Shown here one piece after another: positions 1 to 12,800 of a stretch of 64,000 nucleotides of DNA (positions are counted from its first letter, which is position 1; every line of letters begins with the position of its first letter). The position numbers and the translations under genes are program-made. This DNA comes from Anisakis pegreffii. Taxonomy: Eukaryota > Nematoda > Chromadorea > Rhabditida > Anisakidae. Under the pieces are notes generated by a model, which had not been told where the DNA came from, ran no database searches, and was given only the letters and a program-made list of their open reading frames with translations. The DNA lies in contig JAPYMA010000054.1 of the NCBI GenBank assembly GCA_035041965.1, positions 20,210 through 84,209 of the forward strand, in the 5' to 3' direction.

Positions 1-3000
1 GCCTTAGTATCAGGCAGTTACTATTGCTGCATTTTTTCATTTATCAGCATGCATTATCGGTATTCTTCCCGAAATTCTTTTGCTTAAACGTTTAATTCAA
101 TGTCGTTGTCTTTGTTTAGTGAGGTACGGTGATATATGTTTCCTAGTACTTTGTGCACAAGTTTTTAGTTTGTTCATTAATCCAAATGTAACAGATATTG
201 TTGTTGTTGTTGCTATTTAGGCCAACTGTCAGTAATTTATTCGTGTTATTCGGCAGCTGATTGAAGAAGCTTTGATTCGAACACGACAATAACAACACCA
301 ACGATAACAATAACAACACGATTATGTTCAGCAATAATTATTGCGTTAACACTGTGTTCCCTTTCAAATCGTCAAGTTCACACCTGTCACTAGGCTCAAC
401 CTCAAGTGAACCACAAGCCAAGACCTTGGCTTAGGCTCACAATTAGGCCAAATCCAAAATTCAAGTTTTTTTTTTGAACCCTTTGAATTCCAAGCTTGAG
501 CCTAATTCCTTTGCGCTACCTTTAGATCCTTTGTTCAGTTTTGAAATTGCGATTGAAACTTTAGCATGTTAAAGAACTTAAGAGTTGTGCTGTTATATCA
601 TATTGGCAACCCGGAAAAGACATCCATGATCGTTTCAGCTTTATTAACCTGGATTAGGCTCAGGCAAAGGTCTAGATTCAATCTCAAGCTTAATTTCAAG
701 CATAGGAAGGGCTGAAATAGATCTGAGTATCACGAGACTCCCGAATGCTTTCCACAGATTATTGCTAAAATCTCAGCGAGAGAACTTTGATCGTAAAAGA
801 AAATTTCGAGAGAAAAAAGAAATTCACATTGAAACTGATCTCAAAAGTATCACGAAAAGGATTCATTCATCCTTCTTAACACATAAAATTGTCGTATTTG
901 TTCGCGTTTTCTTGAGGTTAGCAGTGAAAGTAAGACATTAATAATTTCCTCGAAACTGTGTGTGTGTGAAATAAATTAGTTTCAATGCATTTTCGATTTG
1001 ATATCATTCATTGTCGAACAATATAACCGCTTAAATTTAACTGCATTACAACAACGAAACGCATCGATCACAACCACCATTCCGCACACTTCTCCACATC
1101 AAACTTCATCTGTACATTCATAAAGCCTATCATAACTCTTTTGTTAGACTTATCCAAAGACTACGCCTAAGACTGACTACAACCTTGAACGTAAAACTTG
1201 AAATAAGAGTTTGAATTCAAGTCTGATTCAGGCGAACGATCTCCCATAAAAATCTTACTTCTTAAATGTTCATAAATCGTGCTCACGTTATCATCTCTGC
1301 CCAATAATATCCCTGTTTAATGAATAGTGCATACTTTGCATACTCTCAACATATAGAAAGATCCATGTGGGAAAAGAAATGTGAATGTTTCAAGTCTTTA
1401 ACACATATTCATTATATGATTTGCTTCGTATCTTTTGTTATGTTGTTGTTCGATGACCCTAAATTCTAAGTTTGATCCTGCACAAGTCAGCTTAAGTTTG
1501 CTTTTCTTTTGCTGTCATATAGTGACGACTATCGCTCGTAAACATGCCATTTTTCGAAACATTGGTTTTCTATTTGTTTTGCAAACGAGATTCATACTTT
1601 TCAAAGAAATGCAGCAGTAGATTAGCTTCATTCGCTCAAAGTAGACTCAATCTCACGAGTCAGCCTGTGCTCAGACCTTGGGTCCTCTTAAGGCTTGAGG
1701 TTAGGCCCGTAAGGTGGATAGCCAGCAATATGATAGTATAGATTGCTCAATTTTACAGATGGTCGTTTATGGACAGTAGTGCTCTGACAATTGTTTAAAG
1801 AGCTGATATATCTTTTATTGCAATACTCTAAGTGACTTCATTGAGGGATGAATTTTTATTTGATAATGTTCTGTTCTCGGTCAGTATTTTAATCCGTTAC
1901 GACTTCTTAACTGCGTCGTCATTATTATAATTGTCCAAGTCACGAGCACTGTCATTATTTCAATTGTTATCGCAGTTGTAATATTCATTGTTCATTTCAT
2001 GTTGGTACGATTATTACTAACACTGTCAGTATTACAGCTTCCTTAGATCATCTCACATCCCAAAACAGGACTCAGACTTTGTGGTTTGTAAACAACTTTC
2101 AACATCTCATAGCTATCTGCGTTCCACTTCCCTGAAAGTGGTATCAAAAACTGAACATGCTTGGTGCACAAGCTCTTCGAACGAAACAGGTTTGATCTTG
2201 ACAACACTTGCATTTTCATGCGATTATTTTATCATCTTCATATGACCGTCTTACTGTACCCTGTTACCGTATCATTACAACATCATATAACATCTCCCAA
2301 CAGTTCAAACCAATCATTTGGGTACATTTTGATATCAACTGTTTTCAATTTCGCGGTTATCCGTTCAGATTCACTTTTTAATTTGATCATATCAAGTAAA
2401 TGGCAAAATTCTCAAGTGAAATATTTAAATTTTCTGAAAAGAGATAATTTTTTAAACAAAATGTTTGGCATTTTGATGGTTGTTGATATGGTGATTACCC
2501 ATGAGGAAATAATCTTCAGTTCACTTTTGTCAGTTGTTGTGTTGTTGCAGTGTAAAATGAAGTGAACATTATAATTCATGCAGTTACCCAATGAACAGTG
2601 ATAATTCACAAAATAAAAATCTCACTGTACACTATGAAATATTTGTTCTGCACACGGAATTCATGTTTATCGAGAATTTAATGTAATAGAAAGCCTTCTT
2701 CCTATTGCATTATGCTCTATAAACAAGTCAAAAAGAGTGTATTCGTTCCAAAAAAAATTAGCAGCGATAAATGAGTGATAATTTTGAGTTTCTTTTCTTT
2801 CCAAAAACTTTTCTCCAATGATAAATCTTAACCAAATAACCAAACAAATAGTACAGTTCAATCAATCTATTGAAATCCATTGCACTCAACTCTCAACACT
2901 GCCTCAACCGAATTCCTCCTGCCACAAGTAAGAGGATTGATTCCAAGAGATGAAAACCTAACGTAAGAATGAAATTTTTTCTCTTTAACTCAACTGACTA

Positions 3001-3186
3001 GAGGAAACTTCACTGACTCTTCATGAAATGAATTGAAAGTTCATTGTTCAAGTTAAAAATGCTTCAGATTACTCTGAGAATTTGGAAATTCTTCGACGAA
3101 TTCGAATTCAACAAATAGATATTTTCTCACTAGAGTAAAATTGGTAAGAATTTCCGTGGGAAAGAAGTGAAAAAATTAATTTTCAG
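1..3186. other. Gene-poor stretch with degenerate TTAGGC-containing repeats
   Basis: I see no convincing coding exon in this stretch. The open frames, including the longest at 2161-2565, have no recognisable domain, start at non-ATG codons or are very AT-rich. Between about 380 and 720, and again near 1140-1240 and 1640-1710, short diverged motifs recur, such as cttaggctca, gattaggctcagg, gaggttaggcc and agaccttgg. They look like an old, decayed repeat. Further 5' exons of the gene that begins at 3187 may lie here, but I could not identify them. Confidence 0.5.
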
Positions 3187-6100
3187 AAATGCGAACAAAA
3201 AGAAAAAGAAAAACGACATCGAGAACGACAAAAGAACTTAGAGCAGCAACGTGAAAGGATTCAAAAAGTTGCGAGGTGATTCCCCTCGCACATTGTCACT
3301 CATCTCTCACTCATAATCTCAATCACAACCGTTCAATCGCTATCTCTCAAATTGTTTGTTTCACGATTTGCATCGCGATTCTCCGATCCAGATTTTATCT
3401 GGATTTTTCTGGATTTATGCAGATTTTATTTTATCTAATCCATCACTATCTGACTCAGATTTGATCAGTCCCTTAACATTATCTTATCATCAACTCTTTA
3501 TCACTCTTATCATTTTATCACAATGATGCTGATTTCCCCGCACCTCTGCTATGATACAATTCAACTCATTTACTTTTTCTGACTTGCTACTATAACGCAT
3601 CTCATTTTCATGGGAACGTTTTCTCTCAATTTATCTTCTTAAAACTTTTTCGAACTTTATTCACAATTCTTCTTCAATCATCCATTGATATGTACATCAA
3701 AGAGTATCATTCGCTCTTTTGAATGCTGTTCAATTCTATCTGTAAACGAACTTAGATAATGGATTTATGCAACGGCATTATGAGATTTAAACTGCAATCT
3801 TTTGATTAGATGAAGCTTGATCTAACGAATGAATCAGTGATTGATTCAGCAGTAAGTAATATGAAGTTTGATGTTCAGCTCGTTCTACAGAGAGGATGAA
3901 ACGAAGTTCCTGCAGAAGATGGCTGATATGCGTTTGTAAGTCTCACATTATCTATCTTCCGTGCACTGTTCTACTACGGTCCTCGTGCCGTGCCTTTAAT
4001 CCGCCCTCTCACTACGGTCAGACCTCGATTTCCGAGATTTTCGACATAGAGTTTAACTTTTCAAGCTAGAAAAAAAGTGAAGGTTCATGATTTTGTTTAT
4101 CCTTCCATGTTCCAGACCCGAAAAAAACTGACCGAACCGAAGTCGAACTCTGCAATTAACCACTAACCATAACCCAGCTGCCCTGCCTGGCATTCTAACC
4201 ACGAGAAATGGCTATACTTGTTGCTCTGTGTTACTCTACCCGCTGTTCAGCGCTGTGCTCAGATTGTCCTTGAAAGCCTATCTTAATCTACCCACATACA
4301 GCTAGCTGGCTTATCGCAGTTTCATTAGCAGGCAAACGATATCGTAATCCTTAAGATTCGATTCAAAACTAACACTCTAAATTGCATTCGGTTGACTGTC
4401 AAAAATGTCCTCCTATTCAGAGTTGTTGTGATATTTCATTTGTTGTGCAGATTTACTTAAAGAGAGGAAGTTTTGTTTGGTTTGATTCCTTTATGACATC
4501 CAAAGTGCTTTCTTTATCTTTCTGCTCTTTTCTGTTCGTGTTGACTGGCACTGAGATTCAATTAAACGCTCACAAAATCCACAAATCCCCACAGAATTTG
4601 AGCAATGCAATTCACTAATCTTATTACTATCGCAACTGTCAGACAAGAGAATGAATCTGCTGTGAAAAAAAGCATAAATTCGCTTCCTTAATCCGCCTAT
4701 CAACGCTTTCGTCCTTTTCAACTTCCATTTATGTCTTCCTCGAATGCAATGAAAAACAAATGAAAAAATATAAAATAAAATGCAAACTTTGCAAAAACTG
4801 TGCACATGTGCAGCAGTCAGTTGCAAGTCAATAAGGTTTTGAAAAAGCTGAAATAAGGCATCAAACGAAAACAAGCAATATTCATTTCAATCAGGTTCCG
4901 TAATAAGGTTCTAATTCATGACCAACGCTTCACTGCTTTCGTAAAACGGCATAAAACTACATCTTATTTTATGAAGTATCGTAAATCCATTGTGATTCTT
5001 TATTTGTGCATTTCTTTAATTATGCATGATCAAAGCTTACAGTTAGTATTGAGTACGGTTGCTGAACTTATCAACTTTTGATGACAGGCAGTAGTTTTTT
5101 GGAAGCGATAAAAATGATTGATTAAAACAGTCGCATTGTCCACAAATAACTCACTTCAATGCCACACAAACTGGCTGTTGAGCTGTTGTTATCAGAGTTT
5201 AACATTTCAACAACTCGAAGATCTGTTGGTATTAATGATATCCGTTCGATTCGTCGAATTGAGAAGATAGCGACAATTAATTTCTCGACGGAATACGATG
5301 CATAAATTATAAGATAGTCATTAAATCCGGAGAGAGATAAAAGATCAAACCGTTGATCGCGTTGTAATAATGCTCAATGACTTTTGAGATAGATCATTCA
5401 TCTTTTGAGATAGCATTCAATTTCATTGATTGCTGTTTTTTGATTTACAATTTCAATCAAAATTTATTCTTCTCGTCTGAAACTAAAACTACTGATTTTA
5501 AGCTGCTTTCAGGTTTTCAATATCCAATTGTCACAAAATTTCACCGATAAATAGGTTCGAGGAAACCACTTTTCCTATAATATATTCTCCTCTCTTTTCC
5601 CACATCACTTTCCGTTTGTCCTCTGATCCCCCGAATATTTTCCGTTCTATCGTCCGTCTGTTCTGTCATTTTCGCATTTTTCTTCCTTTCCGTACTTTTC
5701 AGTTCGTTTTTATTGCTTTCATGGCATCAGATCTATCTTGGCCCTCTTTCCTCGCTACTGTTGTTTGTAATTGATAATTTGCTGTTGCTGTTGTTGTTGT
5801 TATTGCGTTTTATGTTTCGAATTACGTAAATGTATTGTCTCGTCTATGTTTTGATTAATGCTGTGCAATAATAATAATCATCTTTTGCATTACAAATCGT
5901 GCACTTTGGCTCGATGAAAATTCTGAGTGGTGATCATTCATTATTCACTTCAGTGATTAATTAATGTTTATGTGAATAGAACAAATTTTTGCAAAATTCT
6001 TTTCATTTCCGTACAGCAATTTTCATATGTTGGGATGCAATTTGCATCAAGCAATAAGAAATTCCCAAAAAAAATCAAAAACAGTTAGCAATCAAGCCAA

Positions 6101-6877
6101 ATGAGAGATGGGAGTAAGTAGCATCGCATTCATTTATTCACATATGTGCGTATGCATATTTTAATAGTGTGGCGCAAGATTGCATGTTGCTAATTGCATT
6201 ATTGGATTGATTTAACATATTTTGTGTTCACATTATGAGGTCACAAACTGAACCAAAAATACATTGAAATATCATCGAAGACGCCTCAAGTAAGTGAAAT
6301 TATGACAGATATAAGTGGTGTCTTCATGCATCATTCGTTTTTTGCAATGATGTTTGCGGTGCATAACTTGAATTTGCTGGATTATGATAACAGACTGATA
6401 AATTAATAAACTGCTATGTCTAACTCTGAAAGCTGTAGATCAATCAGAAGCTAAAAAATTCAGGGAGGATGCGCGAGCGTTGATCGAGATGGCACACCAA
6501 CAACGCAAGAACTCGCAGCTCCACCAGCCCACTCGTCACCACTCATTACATCCCATCTCGTCCACATCCGTTCACTCAGAAATGCAGACCATGAGCGCCA
6601 GAGGATCTCAGAGCTCATCGGATATGGTTAATCCCACATAAGTGTTTGGAGTGTTTAAGTTGTCGAGAATTGGATGATATAATAATGGTGGATGGATGTG
6701 TTAATGAATGCACATTTTCAGTTAGAAATACCACGCCGATCGCCATCTGCAGATCTGCTGAAAGCTTCGAACGATGAGAGTGCGCATCATACGGGCAACA
6801 GGTTTATGAAGTGGTTGGGTCTATCGCAGAACCGAAGAGACTCGAAGAAACCGAGACGTATGTCGACGTTCACTTGA
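3187..6877 (+). CDS. 3' exons of a coiled-coil protein of unknown function
   Basis: Four exons join in one frame: about 3187-3275, 3879-3935, 6464-6626 and 6722-6877, ending in TGA. The first is preceded by ttttcag and encodes a highly charged Lys/Glu/Arg/Gln helix (KEKEKRHRERQKNLEQQRER), typical of a coiled coil. The next two continue with helical sequence (FLQKMADMRL, EDARALIEMAHQQRK) and then a Ser/His/Gln-rich stretch. The last exon ends in a basic tail with FMKWLGLSQNRR and PRRMSTFT, followed by the stop. The intron between exons two and three is about 2.5 kb. The fragment resembles the C-terminal part of a large signalling protein, and a Rho guanine-nucleotide exchange factor is one possibility, but no catalytic domain is visible. 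Upstream exons were not found, so the 5' end is unresolved. Confidence 0.55.
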
Positions 6878-9625
6878 ACAAATACCATCGAATAACAGTG
6901 AACCGGCGCCGAACAACCTGACAACGAAATACTCTTCCTTCATTTATTAACATTTATGATATCACTACTTCAACGACCATGATTCAACCGTATAATCTCA
7001 GTTAGGAAAGGGAACAGCATGCTAGGACGGGTACAGAACTGAGCGTATACGTTCGACGTTATACGGTTTAGAACAACAGCTTGATGTGGTGATCCCTTAT
7101 CGAGCCGGCTCTATTTCAATTCTGGAATCAACCGAGTTCAGCAATCTGCGAAGATAAAAAATCCGCAGAAGTTTTCCTATGCATATGACTCAGAATCTGG
7201 CATTCTTTTGAACATCGGGATTTCCAAATGCATCCTGAAGCATCCAAAGATATATTTAGTTCATGCTGGAGTTTGTTTTTTGAATATTTTTATATCTATC
7301 ATTTCAGATTGATGCCAATAATTAATGACTGAAAACTTAATCCATGAGAGACACATGGAAGACTCACTTCGATGTGTACTAAACTTTCAATGGTAATGAT
7401 TTGAACTGTGAGTTAACTACTCATAATAGTAAGGCAACTATTTACTGGTAAGGTAACGATCGTTTCAAAACGTTTCAAAAATTTTGGATTACTTTAAGTA
7501 GTGATATAATTCAGATGCTTATGCATCATCACGGTTCAGATGCCTATGCAAGTTTCAACCGGGTGGCTTTAACCCTAAGGAAAGGCAATCCGATCCGTCC
7601 ATCGTCCTATTCTGTCCTCTTGTTGTTGTGTGAGTGCATGTCATGTACCTTATGCATATACCGTATTATATTGTATACTGTATTCGATTTTTTTTGAAAT
7701 TTTTGTTTTTTTGGAAAAATGCATGTTGGTAAATAGCCAACATGTATTTTCGTTCGTTGTTTTATTTCTCCACTCGAATTTTGTCGCTTCATGAGAATTA
7801 TTATAAACGCAAAACAATCGCGTTGAGCTGTCAACGTTTATAGCTCAATCGCGTTGAGCTATAAACGTTGATGTGACGATGATGATCTATTGACTTGAGC
7901 CAATCTCATTGTTCAGCAATTATGTTCAGTTCATTCTTTATTTTTATCCTTTTTTTATTTATTTGTTTCAAATATACTCTCAAAAATTTATCCACACTAT
8001 AATAATGTAATTGAATATTATTTGTATATTTATTACGGCTTTTATGAGTTCGACTCGATTTCATTGGTATGAACAAATCCTTCCACAAAAGTCATTCGAA
8101 ATCGAACCGAATCAACTTGGAATAGATACCTGAATCCGCATTAACGATTATCACAGTAATGATTTAGTGAAGCGAAGAAAGTTTCCCTAACTTCCAAATT
8201 TTCGAACAATAGAGGGTTCTATGGTATGCTACAGTTTTTCGTCAATTCCTTATGTTATTTATTATTCTCTGAATATTTTTGTCGACATTATTCAAATAAA
8301 TTTGTTCATACTCACCACTTTTTCTGAAATTAAAGAATCTGGAGAATCCAACGGTATTGACTGCACAAAATGGGTTTCGTTCCTTCGAAACTTTTCATTG
8401 AGTTCGTTTCTCTTGTGCAACGTTGATTGCTTGAATGTCTCATCTTCAATAATAACATTACCCGTACGTATCACCAGCACAATGATATTCGAACCGTATG
8501 AAATTGGATTGTGAGTCAAATGCATAACAACCCATAATGATTTATTATCACAAATTCACGTGTACAAAAGAAGGAGTATTAATCACAATTCACATCATCA
8601 TAATAAGAACAATATTAAAGTCAGATCCAAATAACAAATCAGCCAATGATCATATACCATCGATCCCATTCAATGAAATCAGCTCTGAATCAAAAAAGCA
8701 AGAAGACGAATTATTTATAGTTTATAGCGCTTCAGAACATGCGCACACAGCTCCAGAAATAAAATAGATTCAAATTGAAACGTCCAAGAAAAATGAACAA
8801 CACGAAAGCAAATTCATTCAACCAAAACACAACGACCAAAAAAAGCTAAAGCCATCCAAACAAAAGAATTACAATCACAAACATCAATTCTGCAGAAATA
8901 AAATGGTCAAACCGAACAAATCTTTCACGGAAAACTGAAAATTATTGGTTGAAAAACGTAAAAAATGAGAACAAAGAGAACGTTAAGGCAAAACACAAAG
9001 AGATTTCTTGAGAAAAGCGCGAGGCGCAAACTGAACAATGAAAAACTGTTATGGAACCGACCCAATCATCGACTCTCAAATAAAAAGCGATATGCTGTTG
9101 GAAAAGAAATGAAAAGGGAAAGTAATGAAGTTACCATGGCAATGAGATAATCTCGAATGGGGCATCAAGTAAAGCGCAGATTTCCAAATCATTCAATCGC
9201 ACAGCCGCTGAACTATTAAATAGTTATTGAGATTTACTTCGTACAGATACGAGTTGATGAATATAGTAATAGGTCATTACTACTCAACGCTTTGGTCCGA
9301 ATGTCAGGTTGCAAGATGTGCACAATTCGAGTGCTTCTTACAGACCGTCCTTTCAATCGCTGACTAGTAAAAATATGAGTGTTGTACTCATATCATCAAA
9401 CGCTAACCACATAATTCTAGTTGACGTAACAATCGAAAAAGCTACAATAATAACTAGAAAGCTAGCGAATAATAACAATAATAAAGATTTCAAGACAGCG
9501 ATGTCAACAACAAGCAAATCGAAACGTAATAACTTCAAAAGTTTTTGAAATATTTTACAAACGAAACTTTGAATAGTTCATCAATATTCATTCATTTGCC
9601 ATCGTGAAACTATCTGTCTAGAAAT
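6878..9625. other. Intergenic region, no gene recognised
   Basis: This is the space between the converging coiled-coil gene and the INPP4-like gene. Open frames such as those at 8221-8514 and 9309-9548 lack splice context, family similarity and coding-like composition. The only distinct structure is the perfect hairpin at 7831-7871. Confidence 0.5.
7831..7871. repeat. Perfect 18-bp inverted repeat with 5-base loop
   Basis: The left arm at 7831-7848 (tcaacgtttatagctcaa) is the exact reverse complement of the arm at 7854-7871, and the loop is tcgcg. The 15-base string caatcgcgttgagct at 7815-7829 is repeated directly at 7846-7860. The combination of direct and inverted copies suggests template switching during replication. 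It is not followed by a T tract and lies between genes, so a terminator role is not indicated. Confidence 0.85.
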
Positions 9626-9845
9626 TTAACTCGCAACGCCTTGAGAGTAAGTGCCAGCCGGAGGACGTAGCTCCTTTGGTATGAAGTGCATTTGGAATGG
9701 AGAAAATGAGTAAAGTGCTTTGCCAACATTCTTACGACAATTTTCTCGTCTTACACCATCACGACGCAAACATACTACCATTTCACCCATCTAAACAATA
9801 AATTTCATGATACTAGTAAATATAACAGTAACAATAAATATGATA

Positions 9846-9881
<36 letters not shown>

Positions 9882-12800
9882 TGTTGACCTGATCAGCATT
9901 TATGCCACAATTCTCCCTGATGATGCGTCCCTCTTCCAACGTGACAGCCATAGAAGTTCGATCCTTACCGCTTTTACAGGTCAGTATAGCTAGCCCATTC
10001 AGTGCTGCATTCACGCACATCGCTAGCCGAAATATGCTCATATTCTTGTTCGATGGACACGTATTCACCTGGAAATTTCGCGATTTTAACGCAAAATTAG
10101 TCAATTTGCTGGTCATTTAGCAATAGTTGATAGAGCAATGTAAAAGAAATTGAACTTACTGACCGCTATGCATAATTCATTGATGACATCCGAGACACAC
10201 GCATCCAACTGTTTCATACCACTCGCATATGCTTGTAATGAATTCGCTGCCACAATGTTGATGGTCTCCTCCAACGATGAATCTCCGGCTATCGATTGTG
10301 CGAAAGTTGCCTCATGATTCACACCCATATTCCAGAATATTGCCACCACATTCAGCCATTGTCCACCGCGTAACTTCTCCGGTAATCCCTGCGATTAATA
10401 TGCTAGGTAAGACCTTTGTGATCATTCATGCGGCGATTCCATTACGAATAACGTTCGCTTGAGTGCGAGATGCTTAGGATTATAGTTGTTGGTTTCTTGG
10501 AAGGATATGAAGGATGTATAATAATGATTGATGAAAATGATATTAACAGAATAATATAAAAACCTGGAAGATGTTCGAGGGGAGTGGTATCTGAACAGTG
10601 AGTTTTGCACGATCTCCACCAATCACTGGAATACACGTTGAACTAACGGATGAGGTGCACTGAACAAATTTGAAGACCACTCGATCCTGCAGCGATGACC
10701 AACACTCGCGTGCATCCTCCATCATGCCTCGCTCATCACCATAGCACGACAACAACGAAAACACCTAACAATACGCTTTTATTATCTAAAAATCGCATTT
10801 CATTGTCTTCAAAGAAGAGAATCTCAATTAATTTCTTGTCTTGAACACGATGAGACACTCGAAAAGCAATAATGACTCGAGCGATAATTCAATAATCACA
10901 TTCATTACCAATTGATCACAGGTGAATTAATTTTGTTTTTATTATTTTTTTGATCTGCTTTCTCATAGAGAACGAAGACAGGTCGCAAGGTAATCGCAAG
11001 GTAAACAGTGAATGATAGAACCGAAACGATCTCATGAAATAAGCACGCAACTATTATGTCAAAGACAATGCAGTAACATACAGTAACAAGCGGAGGATAG
11101 CTATCCCATGCAGACACATCACCTCGTTCCAGTGCTGTCAATAACGCCGTACTCACAATGGTGACGGCTTGTGACAGGACTAAATCACTTCTAAGTTGAA
11201 TGTGGTAGTAGAGCTGACAATCTGATGACTTTCGTAGAGAGAGTACAATGCCTGAAATGTTATCACATCAACAACAGTGCTAATGACAACATCAAAATAG
11301 ATTGATATTACCTAAATATTGAGCGTCTAGCAGGCTGTCAATCAGCTGTATCATCACGTCCAACGATGAATTCAACGCTTGTCGAGCACTTTTCTCGTAA
11401 TCTTTTCTCACGTCCTGAAACGTTCATTTTTGTTTCACTGAAACAAAAACTTATTCTATTCTGACAACACAATTGCACAAGTTTATAGTAACTGAATTTT
11501 ATTTCGGATAACAACCATTACCATATCTGATGCAATCAACAAAAAACTCACATCTTTATCGCAAATCGAATCGATAACAGCCATTTTTGTATTCAAACTA
11601 ATAATCGAAGCATCCAGTGTGTCCAGCTGACTATCCAAACCCTCCGGTACCACACTCTTATCCTGCAATTGATCACCGATAAAGACCAGATCCATACCAT
11701 CGCCTATTAGACTCCAATTTCATGCATAAGAATTCACAGATGCAGGAGGGGTTTACGCACTTTGCACTCTGATTCTGACATTCAATTTATTTGAAACATT
11801 TCAACGAAATTAAAATGCTGCACAAGACGAACAAATTACAACTTGATACCTTATCAATAATTCGCCCGTGTGCTGTCTGTAAACGTCCCCATTCACATAA
11901 CAAATCGACCAGAATGCCTACACCCGGAAAAGAACTTATCAAATCGATCAGATTTTCGTGTAACTGAAAAAAAAACAATTCACCACAACAATTCCTCACA
12001 TGAACAAATAACCCAATTAAGTAATTTAAGTGACAATTAAGTGAATGAACCAATTCAAGTAACCAAGCAGAAACAATCACCTGCTTGATGTCAGCCAGTA
12101 ACTGCACTCCAGTTTTATCGATACTACCGAAACTAGCGATATGCCAGTCAGTTTCAATCCGTCGGCTCAACGCACCGATCGTTGCTTTGGCGTCGAGCAG
12201 AACACGTCTTCGATGAAAGAATCGCGAATCAAGAATATGATCCACTTTATTTGGATCGTTCAGAGAAGAGTGCAATGCGACTCGTTGACGCGATAAACCA
12301 CCGTGCTGAATCAATTACTGTTGACCTTATTCCATAGTTGGCAATATGAAAGCATTCCAATTTTTTAAAGTATATAAAAAGCAACCGCAAATCTCAGCGG
12401 AATCGCACTGGCTGTCCCAACGGTGATGTAAGAATGCACATGATTCTCAACGCTGAATTGTTGAACGTGTAAATTGGTCGGAACGGCGCCGAAAGCCACT
12501 CGAAATTTCTCGATTGATGGACGGAAAGAAGGACCCGCATAACTCTCCAAAAATTCCAGAGAATTCACATAGGTCTCTTGATTGGACGAGATGCATCTGA
12601 AAGGTTTTCATTCAAAAATGAAACTTCCATTGAAATGGATGAACAATGAGAATTCAGTGTTCAGAAGTGTGCAAAAATATCCGAAAAGTGTGAAAATATT
12701 CAGTGACCTCAAGCAGTTATGCAAGCAATCGATCTGCTCTTGAGGCATAGACCAAAGTCTGGATTCCATTTGTAGTTTCATTTCGTGAGACCATTTCAGG

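Noticed and set aside
2161..2565. 134-codon open frame on the plus strand
   Set aside because: Non-ATG start, AT-rich hydrophobic content, no splice context and no family resemblance; likely chance.
8221..8514. 97-codon open frame, with an overlapping 77-codon frame opposite
   Set aside because: Both strands are open over the same AT-rich stretch; no motif or exon structure supports either.
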